Positions 17,085 through 25,144 of a stretch of 64,000 nt of DNA are shown here, piece after piece. The stretch comes from Myxococcales bacterium. GTDB taxonomy: Bacteria > Myxococcota_A > Polyangia > Polyangiales > Polyangiaceae. Position numbers and translations under genes: made by a program. The stretch is from NCBI GenBank assembly GCA_025359105.1, contig JANYHK010000094.1, positions 1 through 64,000 of the forward strand. Direction: 5' to 3'. Each line of letters opens with the position of its first letter. The stretch's first letter is position 1. The notes beneath the pieces are model-generated. The model saw nothing but the letters and a program-made list of their open reading frames with translations. It ran no database searches and was not told the DNA's origin.

Positions 17085-18341
17085 GTGAAATTCGTTCACG
17101 CGGCGGACATCCACCTCGACAGCCCGCTCCGGGGCCTCGACAAGTACCCGGGCGCACCCGGCGACGCGATGCGCTCGGCGTCGCGCCGCGCGCTCGTGAA
17201 CCTGGTGGACTTGTGTGTCGAGGAGCAGGCCGGGTTGCTCGTGATCGCCGGCGATCTGTACGACGGAACGTGGAAGGATCACGGCACCGGTCTCTTCTTC
17301 GCGTCGCAGATGGCGCGCCTGAACGAGGCGAAGGTGAAGGTCGTGCTCCTTCGCGGCAACCACGACGCGGCGAGCCAGATCGCCAAGAACCTCCGCTTGC
17401 CCGACAACGTGCGCGAGCTCTCCGTGCGAAAGCCCGAGAGCATCGTCTACGACGAGCTCGGTGTCGCCGTGCACGGCCAGGGCTTCGCGACGCGCGCCGT
17501 GACCGATGATCTCGCGGCGCGGTACCCGGCGCCCGTCGCCGGCCTCGTGAACATCGGCGTCCTCCACACGAGCATGGATGGGCGCGAGGGGCACGAGCCG
17601 TATGCGCCGACGACGCTCGCGACGCTGGCCACGCGCGGCTACGACTACTGGGCGCTCGGGCACGTGCACAAGAGGGAGGTCCTCTCGCGCGCGCCGTGGG
17701 TCGTGTTCCCCGGCAACCTGCAGGGCCGTCACGCCAAGGAGACGGGGCCGAAGGGGGCCACCCTCGTCACGGTCGCCGGGGGTCGCGTGGCGGAGGTCGA
17801 GGCGCGCGCGCTCGACGTCGTGCGGTGGGCGGCGGTGCCCGTCGACGCCACGGGCTGCGCGACGGACGGCGACGTGCTCGATCGCGTCCGCGACGCGCTC
17901 GCCGCCGCCGTCAAAGACGCCGATGGCCGCGCGGTCGCCGCGCGCGTCGTGGTCGTCGGCGAGTCGGCGGCGCACATCGCCCTCGCGGCGGAGCCGGAGC
18001 GCTTCGTCGCCGAGGTCCGCGCACTCGCGACCGACGCCGGGGCCGACGTGTGGGTCGAGAAGGTCAAGGTGAAGACGCGCGCCCCGCTGGATCTGGCGGG
18101 TCTTCGGAGGCAGCCTGACGCCATCGGCGAGCTCGCGCGCGCGCTCGACGCGCTCAGGCACGACGACGGCGCGCTCGCCTCGCTCGCCGCCGGGCTTGAC
18201 GAGCTGCGGAAGAAGCTCCCCGCCGAGCTCCGCGACGGCGACGACGCGCTCCGGCTGGATGATCCTGCGTACCTGCGCACGCTCGTCGACGACGTCGAGC
18301 AGATGATCCTTCCGCGCCTCGTCCACGCGGAGCGGCCGTGA
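17085..18341 (+). CDS. SbcD/YhaO-like metallophosphoesterase (DNA-repair nuclease subunit)
   Basis: Protein of 418 aa, GTG start. The N-terminal calcineurin-like phosphoesterase domain shows the full metal ligand set: HAADIHLDSP (6-15), AGDLYDG, LRGNHD, VLHTS, and GHVHKRE followed by FPGNLQGRHAKETGPKG. The last element is typical of the SbcD/Mre11 and YhaO branch. A C-terminal capping region of about 170 residues follows. The gene overlaps the next one by 4 bp (GTGA), so the two proteins are translationally coupled. Together they should form an SbcCD/Rad50-Mre11-like nuclease. The pair resembles Bacillus YhaO/YhaN more than classical SbcDC. Confidence 0.9.
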   Translation: MKFVHAADIHLDSPLRGLDKYPGAPGDAMRSASRRALVNLVDLCVEEQAGLLVIAGDLYDGTWKDHGTGLFFASQMARLNEAKVKVVLLRGNHDAASQIAKNLRLPDNVRELSVRKPESIVYDELGVAVHGQGFATRAVTDDLAARYPAPVAGLVNIGVLHTSMDGREGHEPYAPTTLATLATRGYDYWALGHVHKREVLSRAPWVVFPGNLQGRHAKETGPKGATLVTVAGGRVAEVEARALDVVRWAAVPVDATGCATDGDVLDRVRDALAAAVKDADGRAVAARVVVVGESAAHIALAAEPERFVAEVRALATDAGADVWVEKVKVKTRAPLDLAGLRRQPDAIGELARALDALRHDDGALASLAAGLDELRKKLPAELRDGDDALRLDDPAYLRTLVDDVEQMILPRLVHAERP

Positions 18342-21300
18342 GGTTTCTCGAGCTGCGCCTCGTCGCATTCGGCGGCTTCGAGGGGCTCACCCTCGATTTC
18401 TCTACGCCGGGCCTGCACGTGGTGTTCGGGCGCAACGAGGTGGGCAAGAGCACGACGCTCCGCGCGATGTCGCATGTCCTCTACGGCATCCCCGAACGCA
18501 CGAGCGACGCGTACAAATTCCCGATGGCGAGCCTCCGCATCGGCGCGCGCCTCCAGGCCGACGACGGCACCGTCCTCGACGTCGTCCGCAAGAAGGGGCG
18601 CACCAAGACGCTGCTCGATCGCGAAGACCACTCCGTCGACGACGCGCCGCTCCTCAAGATGCTCCACGGCGTCAGCGCCGAGCTGTACGAGACGTCGTTC
18701 GGCCTCACGCACGGCGCTCTGCAGCGCGGCGCGCGCGCGCTCCTCGACGGGGGAGGGGACCTCGGAGAGAGCTTGTTCCAGGCAGGGCTCGGCGGCGCAG
18801 AGCTGCACCGACTGCTCGTCGAGCTTCGCGCCGAGGCCGATCAGATCTGGAGCCCGACGGCGCGCACCAAGCCGCTGAACGAGGTGATGCGCGTCATCGC
18901 GGAGGCCAAGAAGAACGCGCTCGACAAGAACGTGAGCCACGAGGCGTACGAGAAGCAGGTCGCGCACATCGAGGCTCAGCGCGCGCGAAAGGAGGGCGCG
19001 GCGGTGGAGCGGTCGCAGCTCCTGCTCGAGCAGAAGCGGCTGCAGCGGCTGAAGGGCATGCTCTCCTCGTTCGCGAAGCAGGGGGCGCTCGCCGCGCGCC
19101 GCGCGGCGCTCGGCGAGGTCGTGGTGCTGCCCGAGGGGGCGCCGCGCGACCGTGCCGACGCTCTCCAGGCGCAGGCCGAGGCGGCGGCGAATATCGGACG
19201 GCTGGAACGCGAAATTGCCGACATCACGACGCGTCGCGCGCTCCTGACGGCCCCCGATGGCCTCGCCGACGCGGCAGCCGAGCTCGACGGCCTGCAGGGG
19301 CAGCTCGCGCTGTTCGTCAAGAGCGAACAGGAGTTGCCCCGCCTGCGCGCGACGCTCGACGCCGAGGACGCGGAGGCGCGCCGCATCGCGCGCGCGATCG
19401 CGGGCGACGCCGTGAGCCCGGCGGCGCTCCGGGCGGATACGAAGGCGACGGCGCGGGTTCGCACCCTGTTCTCGGAGCCCAAGCGCATCCAGGCGCTCTT
19501 GCGCGCCGCCGAGCGTGCGCGGGACGACGCCGCGGCGGACCTCGCGGCGCGGAGCGGCACGGCCTCGGCGGATACCGAGCGTGTGCAGGGCGTCGCCCAG
19601 CGTGTCGAGCGCCGGTGGAAGGCGCTGGGGCTCGTCCACGGGGACCTCGCGCGCGCCGTCGCGCTGGCCCTTCCCGCCCCAATCACCGTCGATCGCCACG
19701 AGCGTGAGATGGTCGCGCTCGCCGAAGAGGCGCGGCGCGAGGAGGAGCAACGGGCGGCGCTCGAGCGCGAGTCGGTTGGCGTCGATCGCGACATCGATGC
19801 TCTGCAGCGCGCCGCCGCCGTGCCGACCGAGGCCGATCTGGAGGCCGTACGCGCGCGGCGCGATGGGCTCTGGGCGCGCCTGAGGATCGAGTTCGAGGCG
19901 GGAGTGGCGCGCGAGTTCGAGCAGGCCGCCGCCCTGGCCGACGAGGTCGCCGATCGCCTCCGACGCGAGGCCGAGCGCGTCACGCGGCTCGCCAAGCTCC
20001 TCGCCGATCAGACCACAGTGCGTGCCGCGCTCGTGCGCTCCGACGAGGCCCGCGCGTCGTTCGCCGAGCGTGAGCAGGAGCTGTCACTGGCGTGGAAGGC
20101 GGAGTGGGCACCGGTAGGCATCGCGCCGCTGTCACCTCCGGAGATGCGCGCGTGGCTGGAGCGGCACGCGAAGCTCGTCGAGGCTTTCGACGAGCTCGAA
20201 GCCACCAAGGCCGACGCGCAGCGCGCGGAGGCGGCGGAGCGCGCTCGGCTCGCGCGCGATGTCGAGCACCACGAGCGCGAGCGTGCCGCGCTCGGCAAGG
20301 AGCTCGTGGCGTGGCAGTCCGAGTGGCGCGCGGCTCTGGAAAAGCTCGGGGTCCCCGGAGATCTCGGCGTCGAGGAGGGCCTCGCCGTCACGGGCGAGCT
20401 CGGCGTCCTCGGGCAGCGCGTCGAGGCGGCGGACGTCCAGCGCGTCCGCGTGGAGGCGGCGATCGCGGAGAACGCGCGCATCGCAGCGCGCGTGCGGGCG
20501 CTGACGCTTCGCCTCGCTCCGGACCTCGCGTCGTCGCCGACGACGGAGGCCGGCCAACAGCTCGTGCGGCGCTTCGAGCTCGCTCGCCAGGAGCGCGCGC
20601 AGCGGCAGACGCTCGACGGGCAGCTCGAGGAGAAGCGCGCGAGCCTGAGCGCGCAGCTCGCGCGGCGCGACGCGAGCGGGTCGCGGCTCGCGGCACTCAT
20701 GGCCGCCGCGGGCGTGACGGACCTCGATGCGCTGGTCGCCGCGGAAGAACGCTCCAGCGTCGCGCGAGCGCTCGCGTCGGAGGAGTCGCTCGCCAACGAA
20801 GTGCTGCTCGCGAAGGCCGACGGTGCGCCGCTCAGCGAGCTCGCGGCGGCGGCGAAGGCGACGCGCGCGGAGGTCGTGGACACGCGCCTCGACGAGATTG
20901 AAGCGCGGCTCGCGGCGCTCGACGACGAGCTGCACCAGGCCACCATCGAGATGGATCGCTCCGAGCGCGGCCTCCTGGCGCTCGATCGTGGCGACGCGGC
21001 GTCGGCGGCGGCCGGAGAGGTGCAAGCGGCGGTCGCGCGGGCGCAGGGGCTCGTCGAGCGATGGGCGCGCGTCAAGCTCGCCGAGGCGGTGCTCTCGCGG
21101 GAGATCCAGCGCTACCGCGAGCAGAACCAGGGACCGGTGCTCGGCCGCGCGAGCGAGGTCTTCCAGCGGCTCACACGCGGCGCGTACAAGGGCCTCCGCG
21201 CCGGCCTCGACGAGGACAGCGAGCGTCCACTCCTGCTCGCCGCGAAAGACGGCGGCGACGTCCCGACGCACCAGCTCAGCGACGGTGCGCGCGACCAGGT

Positions 21301-21577
21301 CTACCTCGCGCTGCGTGTCGCGAGCCTCGAGCGGCACGCCGCTGCGGCCGGTCCGCTCCCGCTGGTGGTCGACGACATCTTGATCCAGTTCGACGACGAC
21401 CGCGCACGCGCCGCGCTCGAAGTGCTGGCCGAGCTCTCGAAGACTGTCCAGGTCATCTTCTTCAGTCACCACCAGCACCTGGTCGATCTCGCGCGCGCCT
21501 CGGTCCCGGCGCGGCTCACCGTGCACGAGCTCGGCCGCGCGCCCGCCGCGCCCGTGCAGCTCGCGCTCACGCCTTAG
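18338..21577 (+). CDS. SbcC/Rad50-like AAA ATPase (YhaN family)
   Basis: Protein of 1079 aa. The N-terminal half-ATPase has Walker A GRNEVGKST (31-39) and a YhaN-type head sequence (FGGFEGLTLDF, YGIPERTSDAYKFPM). The middle roughly 700 residues are Ala/Glu/Arg-rich coiled coil with no clear CxxC zinc hook. The C-terminal head has the signature HQLSDGARDQVYLALRVASL, Walker B LVVDDILIQFDDDRA and the switch region FFSHHQHLVDLA. It should use ATP to gate the adjacent phosphoesterase on DNA ends. The start GTG 18338 overlaps the nuclease stop. Long antiparallel reading frames across this gene reflect high GC, not genes. Confidence 0.9.
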   Translation: MRFLELRLVAFGGFEGLTLDFSTPGLHVVFGRNEVGKSTTLRAMSHVLYGIPERTSDAYKFPMASLRIGARLQADDGTVLDVVRKKGRTKTLLDREDHSVDDAPLLKMLHGVSAELYETSFGLTHGALQRGARALLDGGGDLGESLFQAGLGGAELHRLLVELRAEADQIWSPTARTKPLNEVMRVIAEAKKNALDKNVSHEAYEKQVAHIEAQRARKEGAAVERSQLLLEQKRLQRLKGMLSSFAKQGALAARRAALGEVVVLPEGAPRDRADALQAQAEAAANIGRLEREIADITTRRALLTAPDGLADAAAELDGLQGQLALFVKSEQELPRLRATLDAEDAEARRIARAIAGDAVSPAALRADTKATARVRTLFSEPKRIQALLRAAERARDDAAADLAARSGTASADTERVQGVAQRVERRWKALGLVHGDLARAVALALPAPITVDRHEREMVALAEEARREEEQRAALERESVGVDRDIDALQRAAAVPTEADLEAVRARRDGLWARLRIEFEAGVAREFEQAAALADEVADRLRREAERVTRLAKLLADQTTVRAALVRSDEARASFAEREQELSLAWKAEWAPVGIAPLSPPEMRAWLERHAKLVEAFDELEATKADAQRAEAAERARLARDVEHHERERAALGKELVAWQSEWRAALEKLGVPGDLGVEEGLAVTGELGVLGQRVEAADVQRVRVEAAIAENARIAARVRALTLRLAPDLASSPTTEAGQQLVRRFELARQERAQRQTLDGQLEEKRASLSAQLARRDASGSRLAALMAAAGVTDLDALVAAEERSSVARALASEESLANEVLLAKADGAPLSELAAAAKATRAEVVDTRLDEIEARLAALDDELHQATIEMDRSERGLLALDRGDAASAAAGEVQAAVARAQGLVERWARVKLAEAVLSREIQRYREQNQGPVLGRASEVFQRLTRGAYKGLRAGLDEDSERPLLLAAKDGGDVPTHQLSDGARDQVYLALRVASLERHAAAAGPLPLVVDDILIQFDDDRARAALEVLAELSKTVQVIFFSHHQHLVDLARASVPARLTVHELGRAPAAPVQLALTP

Positions 21578-21583
21578 GAACCC

Positions 21584-21606
21584 GTGGACGGACGGTTGCT
21601 CTATGA
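21584..21606. repeat. Degenerate half of the dispersed palindromic element
   Basis: The sequence GGACGGACGGTTGCTCTATG matches the right arm of the element at 8431 and 12632, but the left arm is degraded. It lies between the AAA ATPase stop and the kelch-protein start, overlapping that start codon. Confidence 0.5.
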
Positions 21607-22610
21607 TCCCGCCCGTGCGCTCCCTCTCCCGCTCCCTCGTGTTTGTTGTCGGTGGCCTGTCGCTCGCGGCGTCCGGCGTCGTGTCGTGCGGCGTGAAGGT
21701 GACGCCGCTCTACGATACGGGCGCATCGGGTGCATGGTTGCAGGCGCCGTCCTCGCCCCGACCGCGCGCCTTCGCCGGCGCGGCGGCCTCCGGCGGCAAG
21801 CTCTACCTCGTTGGCGGGATGTCTGGCGGCCGGGGCGTCGACTGGGTCGACGTCTACGATCCGGTGACGCGCTTCTGGTCGACGGGGCCATCGCTGCCGG
21901 CGGGCGCACCGCTCCATCACCTGGCGCTCGCCTCGAGCGGGGACAAGATCTACGTCCTCGGCGGTTTCACCGATTTCGACGAGCGCTTCACCGCCAACGC
22001 CGGCACCTACGTGCTGGAGGGCGCGACGTGGCGCGCCCTCGCCAGTCAACCCGTGTTCCGCGGCGGCGCGACGGCGCAGACCATCGACGGGAAGATCTAC
22101 GTCGCCGGCGGCGGCAACGACGACACGCACGCGCGACTGGACATGTACGCCTATGACGTCGCCGCCGATCTGTGGATCGAGCGCCCCAACATGCCGACGG
22201 AGCGTCAGGACGCCGCGTCATGCGTGATCAATCACAAATTCGTGGTGATCGGCGGTCGCCTCAGCGAGGGCCGCGCTGTCGTCGCCTCCACCCAGGTCTT
22301 CGATCCGCCCACGAGCATCTGGACCCTCGCGCCCGACATGCCGACGCCACGCAGCGCCCTCGCGGCGACCACGATCGGCGACACGTGCTTCGCGATAGGC
22401 GGCGAGCAGCCGAACGCCAACGGCGGCGCGTTGGTCGCCGTCGAGGGCTTCTCCTTCGCGGCCGGCTGGCGCCGATTCGCCGATCTCCCGACCCCGCGCC
22501 GCGGACTCGGCGCCGCATCACTCGGCGGGCAAGTCTACGCGGCCGCCGGGGACGGAACGAAGACCGGGTCCGTGACCGGCGCGCTCGAAGTGCTCACGCT
22601 CGCGCCGTGA
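21603..22610 (+). CDS. Kelch-repeat lipoprotein
   Basis: Protein of 335 aa with a lipoprotein signal (ending GVVSC) and five to six kelch motifs forming a predicted beta-propeller. The repeats show the double-glycine plus spaced Tyr/Trp pattern, for example GKLYLVGGMSGGRGVDWV, KIYVLGGFTDFDE, GKIYVAGGGNDD, HKFVVIGGRLSEG and DTCFAIGGEQPN. Each is followed by a segment such as FWSTGPSLP or WIERPNMPTERQD. The predicted location is the periplasm or outer-membrane surface, and the role is likely protein or glycan binding. The partner is unknown. ATG 21603 or GTG 21615 may be the start. The 3' end overlaps the convergent GST gene by 17 bp. Confidence 0.88.
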   Translation: MIPPVRSLSRSLVFVVGGLSLAASGVVSCGVKVTPLYDTGASGAWLQAPSSPRPRAFAGAAASGGKLYLVGGMSGGRGVDWVDVYDPVTRFWSTGPSLPAGAPLHHLALASSGDKIYVLGGFTDFDERFTANAGTYVLEGATWRALASQPVFRGGATAQTIDGKIYVAGGGNDDTHARLDMYAYDVAADLWIERPNMPTERQDAASCVINHKFVVIGGRLSEGRAVVASTQVFDPPTSIWTLAPDMPTPRSALAATTIGDTCFAIGGEQPNANGGALVAVEGFSFAAGWRRFADLPTPRRGLGAASLGGQVYAAAGDGTKTGSVTGALEVLTLAP

Positions 22611-23253
22611 GGGCGACGTCGACGCGGGCGCGGTGCCCGTCCGTCCAGCGCGAGAGCGGCGTCGGCCAGCGAAGCCCCAGCGCCATGAGCTGCGCGATGC
22701 GTGCGTTCGTTGGCGCACGGCTCGCCCATCCATCGACCCAGATGGTCGCCGTCACGATCCAGAAGTCTGCCGCGGACCACCCCGCGTCGGTCCATGTCTT
22801 GCCCGCGCGGGCCTCGGCGTGCGGCGCGAGCGCGTCCAGGGCAGTCTGCGCGCGACCGAGCATCTCGCCCTTCACGGTCGCCCACGCCGTCGAATCGACG
22901 AGCACGTCGTAGCGCGTGCCGATGTCGACGAGGGTGTTCAGCGCCACGTCCAAGAGCGTCGTCGCCTCGAAGGTGGCGCGCGCGGCTTCGCGCTCCGTCG
23001 GCCAGATGGGCGCCGCGTCGGGGTAGGCGACGTCGAGGTAGCGCGAGATGGCGGTCGAGTCACCGAGGGCGCGGCCGTCGGGCTCGACGAGGATGGGCAC
23101 GGTCCTGAGCGGGCAGATCTTCTGCACCTCGGTCAGGCGCGCCGGCTCCGCACGCCCTTCGACGAGGCTCGCGGTGAGGCCCTTGTGCGCCAGCGCGAGG
23201 CGCGTGCGCCGCGAGAAGGGAGAGTGCTCGAAGTGGTAGAGGGTCCGGCTCAT
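22594..23253 (-). CDS. Glutathione S-transferase family protein
   Basis: Protein of 219 aa, the normal GST length. The N-terminal thioredoxin-like half shows HFEHSPFSRRTRLALAHKGL, with a Ser at the catalytic position. It also has the cis-Pro element RTVPILVEPDG and the glutathione-contacting GDSTAISRYLD (Asp-Ser pair). The C-terminal half is all-helical with a Trp-rich segment (WTDAGWSAADFWIVTATIW). It starts 3 nt after the M28 peptidase stop, forming a two-gene unit. The substrate is not predictable. Cytoplasmic. Confidence 0.9.
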   Translation of the reverse strand: MSRTLYHFEHSPFSRRTRLALAHKGLTASLVEGRAEPARLTEVQKICPLRTVPILVEPDGRALGDSTAISRYLDVAYPDAAPIWPTEREAARATFEATTLLDVALNTLVDIGTRYDVLVDSTAWATVKGEMLGRAQTALDALAPHAEARAGKTWTDAGWSAADFWIVTATIWVDGWASRAPTNARIAQLMALGLRWPTPLSRWTDGHRARVDVALTARA

Positions 23254-23256
23254 CGG

Positions 23257-24699
23257 TCATTTCTCCTTGATCACGGGCGCGCGCCCGAGGTCGGCGTCCG
23301 TCTCGGCGAGCATCCACGCCGCGGTCGCGTACGCGGCGGCGACCTGGCGAAGGCCCGCCGGATCGATATGGTCCATCGTGTCGTTCTCCGTGTGGTGAAC
23401 GTCGAAGTACAGCGCCTCGTCTTGCCGGAGGTCGACCACCGGCACGCCTCGGGTGACGAGCTCCTGGAAGTCGCCACCCCCGCTTGCGCGCGAGTCGAGG
23501 CGAGCGATGCCGAGCGGCGCGAGGCGCGCAGCGAGCGCATCCCAGGACGCGTCCGCGCTCGGGCCGCCGAGGAAGCGAACGCCATACGCCTTCGACGTGC
23601 CGGAGTCGGCCTCCATCGCCACTACGTACTTGCCCACCTCCGGCGCATGAAGCGCCGCATAGGCGTCGCCACCTGCGATGCCGGGCTCTTCGGCGGCGAA
23701 CAGGACGACGCGAACCGTGCGTTTCGGCGGGCGCCCGGCCGCGGCGATGAGCCGCGCGGCCTCGATCACGATCGCGCACCCCGCGCCGTCGTCGAGGGCG
23801 CCCTGCCCGACGTCCCAGGAGTCGAGGTGCGCCCCCATGAGCACGATCTCGTCGGGGCGCTCACGCCCAATGAGATCCCCGACGACGTTCGCGGAGTCCG
23901 CAGGCAAAAGCCATCGTGCGCCGAGCGCGAGCTTGATGCGCGCGTGCTTCTGGGTTGCGAGGAGATCGTGGAGCGCGTCTGCGCTCTCGCCGGAGAGCGC
24001 CACGCCAGGGACTTTGGCCTTGCGCCGCGTCGAGCCGGTGTGCGGCATGGCCCGGTCCGTGCCGACGGAGCGGATCACCGCAGCGACCGCCCCCTTCTCG
24101 CCTGCACGCTCGGGCGCCTCGAAGCGCACGCCGACTCCTTCGGCGTAGCCCGCACCGTCGCGCGTGCGTCGCATCGGCGCGTTCACGAAGACGATCTTGC
24201 CTCTGACCTTCGCGGCGTCGAGCGCGGAGAGCGCGGCCAGCGATGGGACCTCGACGACGTCGCCTTCGATCGGCTTGCCGCCGGTCCCGACGGTGCCGCC
24301 GAGCCCGATGGCGTGGAGCTTCTGTGCGCCCCCGCCGATGATCTCGACGGACTCGTCGCCGCGTTCCCAGTGCGGCACCTTCACCGCCTCGGTGTGCACT
24401 TTGAGCCCCACGTTCTCGAGCGTGCGCTTCGCCCAGGCGATCGCCGCCGCGTCCTTGGGTCCACCGGCGATGCGTGCGCCGACCTCGGTCGTGAGCGAGC
24501 GCACGATCTCTTCGGCGCGGGGTGACGCGGCCGCGGCGCTCTGGAGCGCGAGGACGGCGTCTACTTCGGCGACGCGCGGAGTGGCCACGCCCGCGTCGAT
24601 GGCCTCGAGAGAAGGCAGCGCGCGGGGCAGCGGCGAAGCGGGAGGCGCCCCCGCGCACGCGGCGGCCGCGAAGACGGCGACGAAGATCGAAAGGCGCAA
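23257..24699 (-). CDS. M28-family zinc aminopeptidase/carboxypeptidase, exported
   Basis: Protein of 480 aa with a short lipoprotein-like signal (MRLSIFVAVFAAAAC). A PA-type insert sits at about 130-260 (KVRGKIVFVNAPM). The M28 catalytic core carries all five zinc ligands and the catalytic pair: MGAHLDSWDVG, GALDDGAGCAIVIEAARL, LFAAEEPGIAGG, MEADSGTS and DVHHTENDTMDHI. This layout resembles secreted carboxypeptidase Q-type M28 enzymes. The start codon appears to be TTG, with no ATG or GTG in frame upstream, so the N-terminus is less certain. It probably degrades peptides in the periplasm or outside the cell. Confidence 0.9.
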   Translation of the reverse strand: MRLSIFVAVFAAAACAGAPPASPLPRALPSLEAIDAGVATPRVAEVDAVLALQSAAAASPRAEEIVRSLTTEVGARIAGGPKDAAAIAWAKRTLENVGLKVHTEAVKVPHWERGDESVEIIGGGAQKLHAIGLGGTVGTGGKPIEGDVVEVPSLAALSALDAAKVRGKIVFVNAPMRRTRDGAGYAEGVGVRFEAPERAGEKGAVAAVIRSVGTDRAMPHTGSTRRKAKVPGVALSGESADALHDLLATQKHARIKLALGARWLLPADSANVVGDLIGRERPDEIVLMGAHLDSWDVGQGALDDGAGCAIVIEAARLIAAAGRPPKRTVRVVLFAAEEPGIAGGDAYAALHAPEVGKYVVAMEADSGTSKAYGVRFLGGPSADASWDALAARLAPLGIARLDSRASGGGDFQELVTRGVPVVDLRQDEALYFDVHHTENDTMDHIDPAGLRQVAAAYATAAWMLAETDADLGRAPVIKEK

Positions 24700-24738
24700 A
24701 GCGTCGACGGACGTAACACAGCCTTACGTGGACGACCA

Positions 24739-24774
24739 AAAGCAACCGTCCCTTCGATGGAACGGTCGCTCTGG
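24739..24774. repeat. Dispersed palindromic element, copy 4
   Basis: A near-perfect palindrome whose 28-bp core 24742-24769 (GCAACCGTCCC...GGAACGGTCGC) matches copies 1 and 2. It lies in the 97-bp gap between two minus-strand genes, where it could act as a terminator or REP-like element. Confidence 0.8.
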
Positions 24775-24796
24775 ACGCCTCCTGGGTCGCTACTGC

Positions 24797-25144
24797 TCAA
24801 CCCCGACGATCGGAGCTTACGCGGCGCTCGCCCGCGAATCCGGCGGTGAGCATCGCGCCAAGCTCGTCGTTGGGGAAGCTCTCGCGCCGCTCGGACGGTT
24901 TGCGTTTCTCGCGCGACATCGCCACCAGGGCCTCGACGCTGGCGGCGCCGCCTCCCAGACGTTCGTGCATCAGCGCGTGGTTGGCGCAGACGACGGCGGA
25001 CTTGCCGGTCGCGAGCTTGGTCTTCACGAGCGCCCGCGCATCCGAGACGCCGCAGACGACGCAAGAGGAAGAAGAGGAGAGGCCCGGGGACGGAGAGCGC
25101 GTTTCCACGCGTCGAAATTGGATCGCCGCCGCAGCCCGGGCCAA
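24797..25144 (-). CDS. Small hypothetical protein with Cys/His cluster
   Basis: A 115-aa protein with no recognised family. It contains CVVCGVSDARALV and, about 20 residues later, VVCANHALMHERLGG. The CxxC...CxxH spacing could bind zinc. The rest is charged and probably disordered (REKRKPSERRESFPNDE). The proposed TTG start at 25144 directly follows the TAG stop of the upstream gene, suggesting re-initiation; GTG 25108 is the alternative, and neither has a good ribosome-binding site. It is the last gene of the minus-strand chain-length/BY-kinase operon, so a link to polysaccharide synthesis is possible. Confidence 0.5.
   Translation of the reverse strand: MARAAAAIQFRRVETRSPSPGLSSSSSCVVCGVSDARALVKTKLATGKSAVVCANHALMHERLGGGAASVEALVAMSREKRKPSERRESFPNDELGAMLTAGFAGERRVSSDRRG

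Noticed and set aside
20132-21526. Long antisense frames across the SbcC-like gene
   Set aside because: They have no motifs, and the plus strand has Walker and signature motifs; antisense openness is expected at this GC content.
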